From GCA-003244245 sp036279835 (GTDB lineage: Bacteria > Actinomycetota > Actinomycetes > Mycobacteriales > Pseudonocardiaceae): DNA of 22,958 bases. Under the pieces are notes generated by a model that was given only the letters and a program-made list of their open reading frames with translations, was not told where the DNA came from and did not search any database. The stretch covers positions 1-22,958 of the forward strand of contig DASUII010000415.1 in the NCBI GenBank assembly GCA_036279835.1. The letters are read 5' to 3'. Below are positions 21,295 through 22,958 of this stretch, piece by piece (position 1 is the stretch's first letter; each line of letters begins with the position of its first letter). The position numbers and the translations under genes are program-made.

Positions 21295-21318
21295 CTACCC
21301 GCTGCCGCCCCTTACCAC
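21295..21318 (-). promoter_or_regulatory. Weak stress-sigma promoter candidate for the universal stress gene
   Basis: On the minus strand GTGG, 14 nt, GGGTAG, some 65 nt before ATG 21229. The -35 deviates from GTTT in the same way as the element before the GlsB-like gene. Confidence 0.3.
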
Positions 21319-21379
21319 CCGACCGTGCCTGGTGCCGGGTGCCGGACCGCCGCACGGCTGCAGCTACCCCGCTCAAGTG

Positions 21380-21392
21380 TTAGCTTGGCTAA
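21380..21392. promoter_or_regulatory. TTAGC-N3-GCTAA palindrome before the MFS transporter gene
   Basis: A perfect 5-bp dyad, TTAGCTTGGCTAA, 37 nt before the transporter start. Palindromes of this form are usual targets of MarR-type repressors of drug pumps. No MarR gene is in the window, so the regulator is inferred. Confidence 0.5.
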
Positions 21393-21429
21393 GCAACTAC
21401 CTTCGCGGGTTCGCCGAAAGCGGGTATCC

Positions 21430-22958
21430 ATGACCGCGAACTACAAGTGGATCGTGCTATCCAACACGACGTTGGGCGTTTTGATGGCGACGATCAATGC
21501 GTCGATTCTGTTGATCGCGCTGCCCGACATCTTTCGCGGCGTCGGGATCAACCCGTTGGAACCGGGCAATACCAGCCTGCTGCTGTGGTTGATCATGGGT
21601 TACCTCGTGGTCACCGCGGTGTTGGTGGTCACCTTCGGCCGGTTGGGCGACATGTTCGGCCGGGTGAAGATGTACAACGCGGGTTTCGCGGTGTTCAGCG
21701 TGTTCTCCGTGCTGCTGTCGGTGACCTGGATGCACGGCACCGCTGGGGTGCTGTGGTTGATCGTGATGCGAATATTGCAGGGCGTCGGCGGCGCGATGCT
21801 GATGGCGAACTCCAACGCGATCATCACTGATGCGTTCCCGGTTGAGCAGCGCGGGCTGGCTCTGGGGCTGAACCAGGTCGCCGGGATCGCCGGCTCATTC
21901 CTCGGCCTGATCATCGGCGGAGTGCTCGGCCCGATCGACTGGCGGTTGGTGTTTCTGGTGTCGGTCCCGGTGGGGCTGTTCGGCACGGTGTGGGCGTACC
22001 TGAAACTGCATGACACGGGGTTACGGCAGCCGGCGCGGTCGGACTGGTGGGGCAACCTCACCTTCGCGGTCGGGCTGATCGCGGTGCTGGTTGGGATCAC
22101 CTACGGCATCCAGCCCTACGCCGGACACACGATGGGTTGGACCAACCCGGTAGTGCTGGCCGCCATGGGTGGCGGCGTGCTGGTGTTGGCGATCTTCTGT
22201 GTGGTGGAGACGAAGGTCGCTGAACCGATGTTCCAGCTGCGGCTGTTCCGGATCCGGGCGTTCACCGCCGGGAACCTGGCCAGCCTGCTCTCGAGCCTTG
22301 GGCGCGGCGGTCTGATGTTCATTCTGATCATCTGGCTGCAGGGCATCTGGCTGCCCCAGCACGGCTACAGCTTCGCGTCCACCCCATTGTGGGCGGGCAT
22401 CTACATGCTGCCCCTCACGGTGGGTTTCCTCATCGTCGGACCGGTATCGGGTTGGTTGTCCGACCGGTTCGGGGCACGGTCGTTCGCCACCGGCGGCATG
22501 ATCATCGCTGCGGGCAGCTTCGGATGGCTGGCGCTGTTACCGGTGAACTTCAGCTACCGGGAATTCGCTTTGGTGTTACTGCTCAATGGGATGGGAATGG
22601 GGCTGTTCGCGTCCCCGAACCGGGCCAGCATCATGAACAGCCTGCCACCCAACCGGCGGGGGGTCGGCGCGGGAATGAGCACCACGTTCCAGAACGCGGC
22701 GATGGTGCTCTCGATCGGAATATTCTTCAGCCTGATGGTCTCGGGGCTGGCCCGGTCCTTGCCGCAGACCATGTCCGCCGGTTTGATCGCCCAGGGCGTA
22801 CCCGCAGCAGACGCGATGCAGGTGGCGGCGCTGCCGCCGGTGGCGGTGCTGTTCGCCTCCCTGCTCGGCTACAACCCCATCCAGACCCTGTTGGGCCCCA
22901 CCGTGCTGCACCAACTGCCGGCCGGGCACGCTGCCTATCTGACCGGCCGTGGCTTCTT
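21430..22958 (+). CDS. MFS drug/proton antiporter, DHA2 (14-TM) family (3' end outside window)
   Basis: At least 509 residues, open at the right edge. It opens MTANYKWIVLSNTTLGVLMA and TINASILLIALPDIF, the DHA2 first helix with motif D1. Motif A is GRLGDMFGRVK (about residues 70-80). Motif C follows in GSFLGLIIGGVLGPIDWRLVF. A second motif A-like loop is VSGWLSDRFGARSF, and MGMGLFASPNRASIMNSLPP with VGAGMSTTFQNAAM is typical of EmrB/QacA-type pumps. It probably exports drugs or toxic compounds in exchange for protons. A MarR-like palindrome stands upstream. The ribosome site is weak (GAAAGCGGG). Confidence 0.93.
   Translation, partial: MTANYKWIVLSNTTLGVLMATINASILLIALPDIFRGVGINPLEPGNTSLLLWLIMGYLVVTAVLVVTFGRLGDMFGRVKMYNAGFAVFSVFSVLLSVTWMHGTAGVLWLIVMRILQGVGGAMLMANSNAIITDAFPVEQRGLALGLNQVAGIAGSFLGLIIGGVLGPIDWRLVFLVSVPVGLFGTVWAYLKLHDTGLRQPARSDWWGNLTFAVGLIAVLVGITYGIQPYAGHTMGWTNPVVLAAMGGGVLVLAIFCVVETKVAEPMFQLRLFRIRAFTAGNLASLLSSLGRGGLMFILIIWLQGIWLPQHGYSFASTPLWAGIYMLPLTVGFLIVGPVSGWLSDRFGARSFATGGMIIAAGSFGWLALLPVNFSYREFALVLLLNGMGMGLFASPNRASIMNSLPPNRRGVGAGMSTTFQNAAMVLSIGIFFSLMVSGLARSLPQTMSAGLIAQGVPAADAMQVAALPPVAVLFASLLGYNPIQTLLGPTVLHQLPAGHAAYLTGRGF

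Noticed and set aside
1..22958. Search for tRNA or rRNA genes, CRISPR arrays, phage genes, restriction systems and biosynthetic clusters
   Set aside because: No cloverleaf ends, no spacer-repeat pattern, and no phage structural, nuclease or PKS/NRPS motifs were found by eye.

Overview
High-GC actinomycete DNA, most like a Pseudonocardiales (Pseudonocardiaceae-type) chromosome. The grounds are codon use, an actinobacterial menaquinone gene (menC), NDH-2, a LigD-type polymerase beside an ATP-dependent ligase, and two loci of the actinomycete regulator family (XRE with DUF5753, DUF397, DUF6879, and a DUF574 / Methyltransf_19 methyltransferase). I see no tRNA, rRNA or CRISPR array.

Layout. 1-2.4 kb: the 3' end of a membrane-anchored Hsp70-like protein with a Pro/Gln-rich tail, a putative esterase, and a GlsB/YeaQ-type stress membrane protein. 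2.4-5.1 kb: a decayed stretch holding a transposase remnant with a nonsense codon, a small broken phasin-like reading frame, a methyltransferase with at least four frame changes (one at a 4 x 8-bp tandem repeat), and an alpha/beta hydrolase lacking its N-terminal half and carrying a nonsense codon. 5.3-6.3 kb: intact menC. 6.3-8.4 kb: a small regulatory cluster read leftward (61-aa protein, DUF6879, XRE-DUF5753, then a separately promoted 88-aa protein). 8.5-14.2 kb: housekeeping and repair genes, namely LigD phosphoesterase-polymerase, a membrane protein with AMP nucleosidase, NDH-2, and a separate ATP-dependent DNA ligase. 14.5-15.9 kb: a wrecked Mrp/Mbh-type cation/proton antiporter operon with two 1-bp frameshifts and an internal deletion. 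15.9-19.0 kb: the second regulatory locus (conserved hypothetical, DUF397, divergent DUF574 methyltransferase, convergent XRE-DUF5753). 19.0-21.3 kb: a general-stress block (DUF2127, CsbD, YtxH-like helix protein, a short hypothetical, universal stress protein). From 21.4 kb: a 14-TM drug/proton antiporter that runs off the window.

How it fits together. The most interesting signal is regulatory. The intergenic 8-mer ATGCACGT / ACGTGCAT lies just upstream of a TTGA(C/A)G element in front of three genes of the two XRE/DUF-type loci, 10 kb apart. In two of these promoters a second related half-site lies near the transcription start. This suggests that one regulator, or related XRE regulators, controls both loci. 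A second theme is a possible general-stress sigma-factor promoter (GTNN, 14-16 nt, GGGTA) before the GlsB-like gene, ligD-pol, the YtxH-like gene and the universal stress gene. A third is clustered pseudogene formation: the defects fall in two blocks (2.9-5.1 and 14.8-15.9 kb) plus one small frame near 6.3 kb, while the long genes between them are intact.
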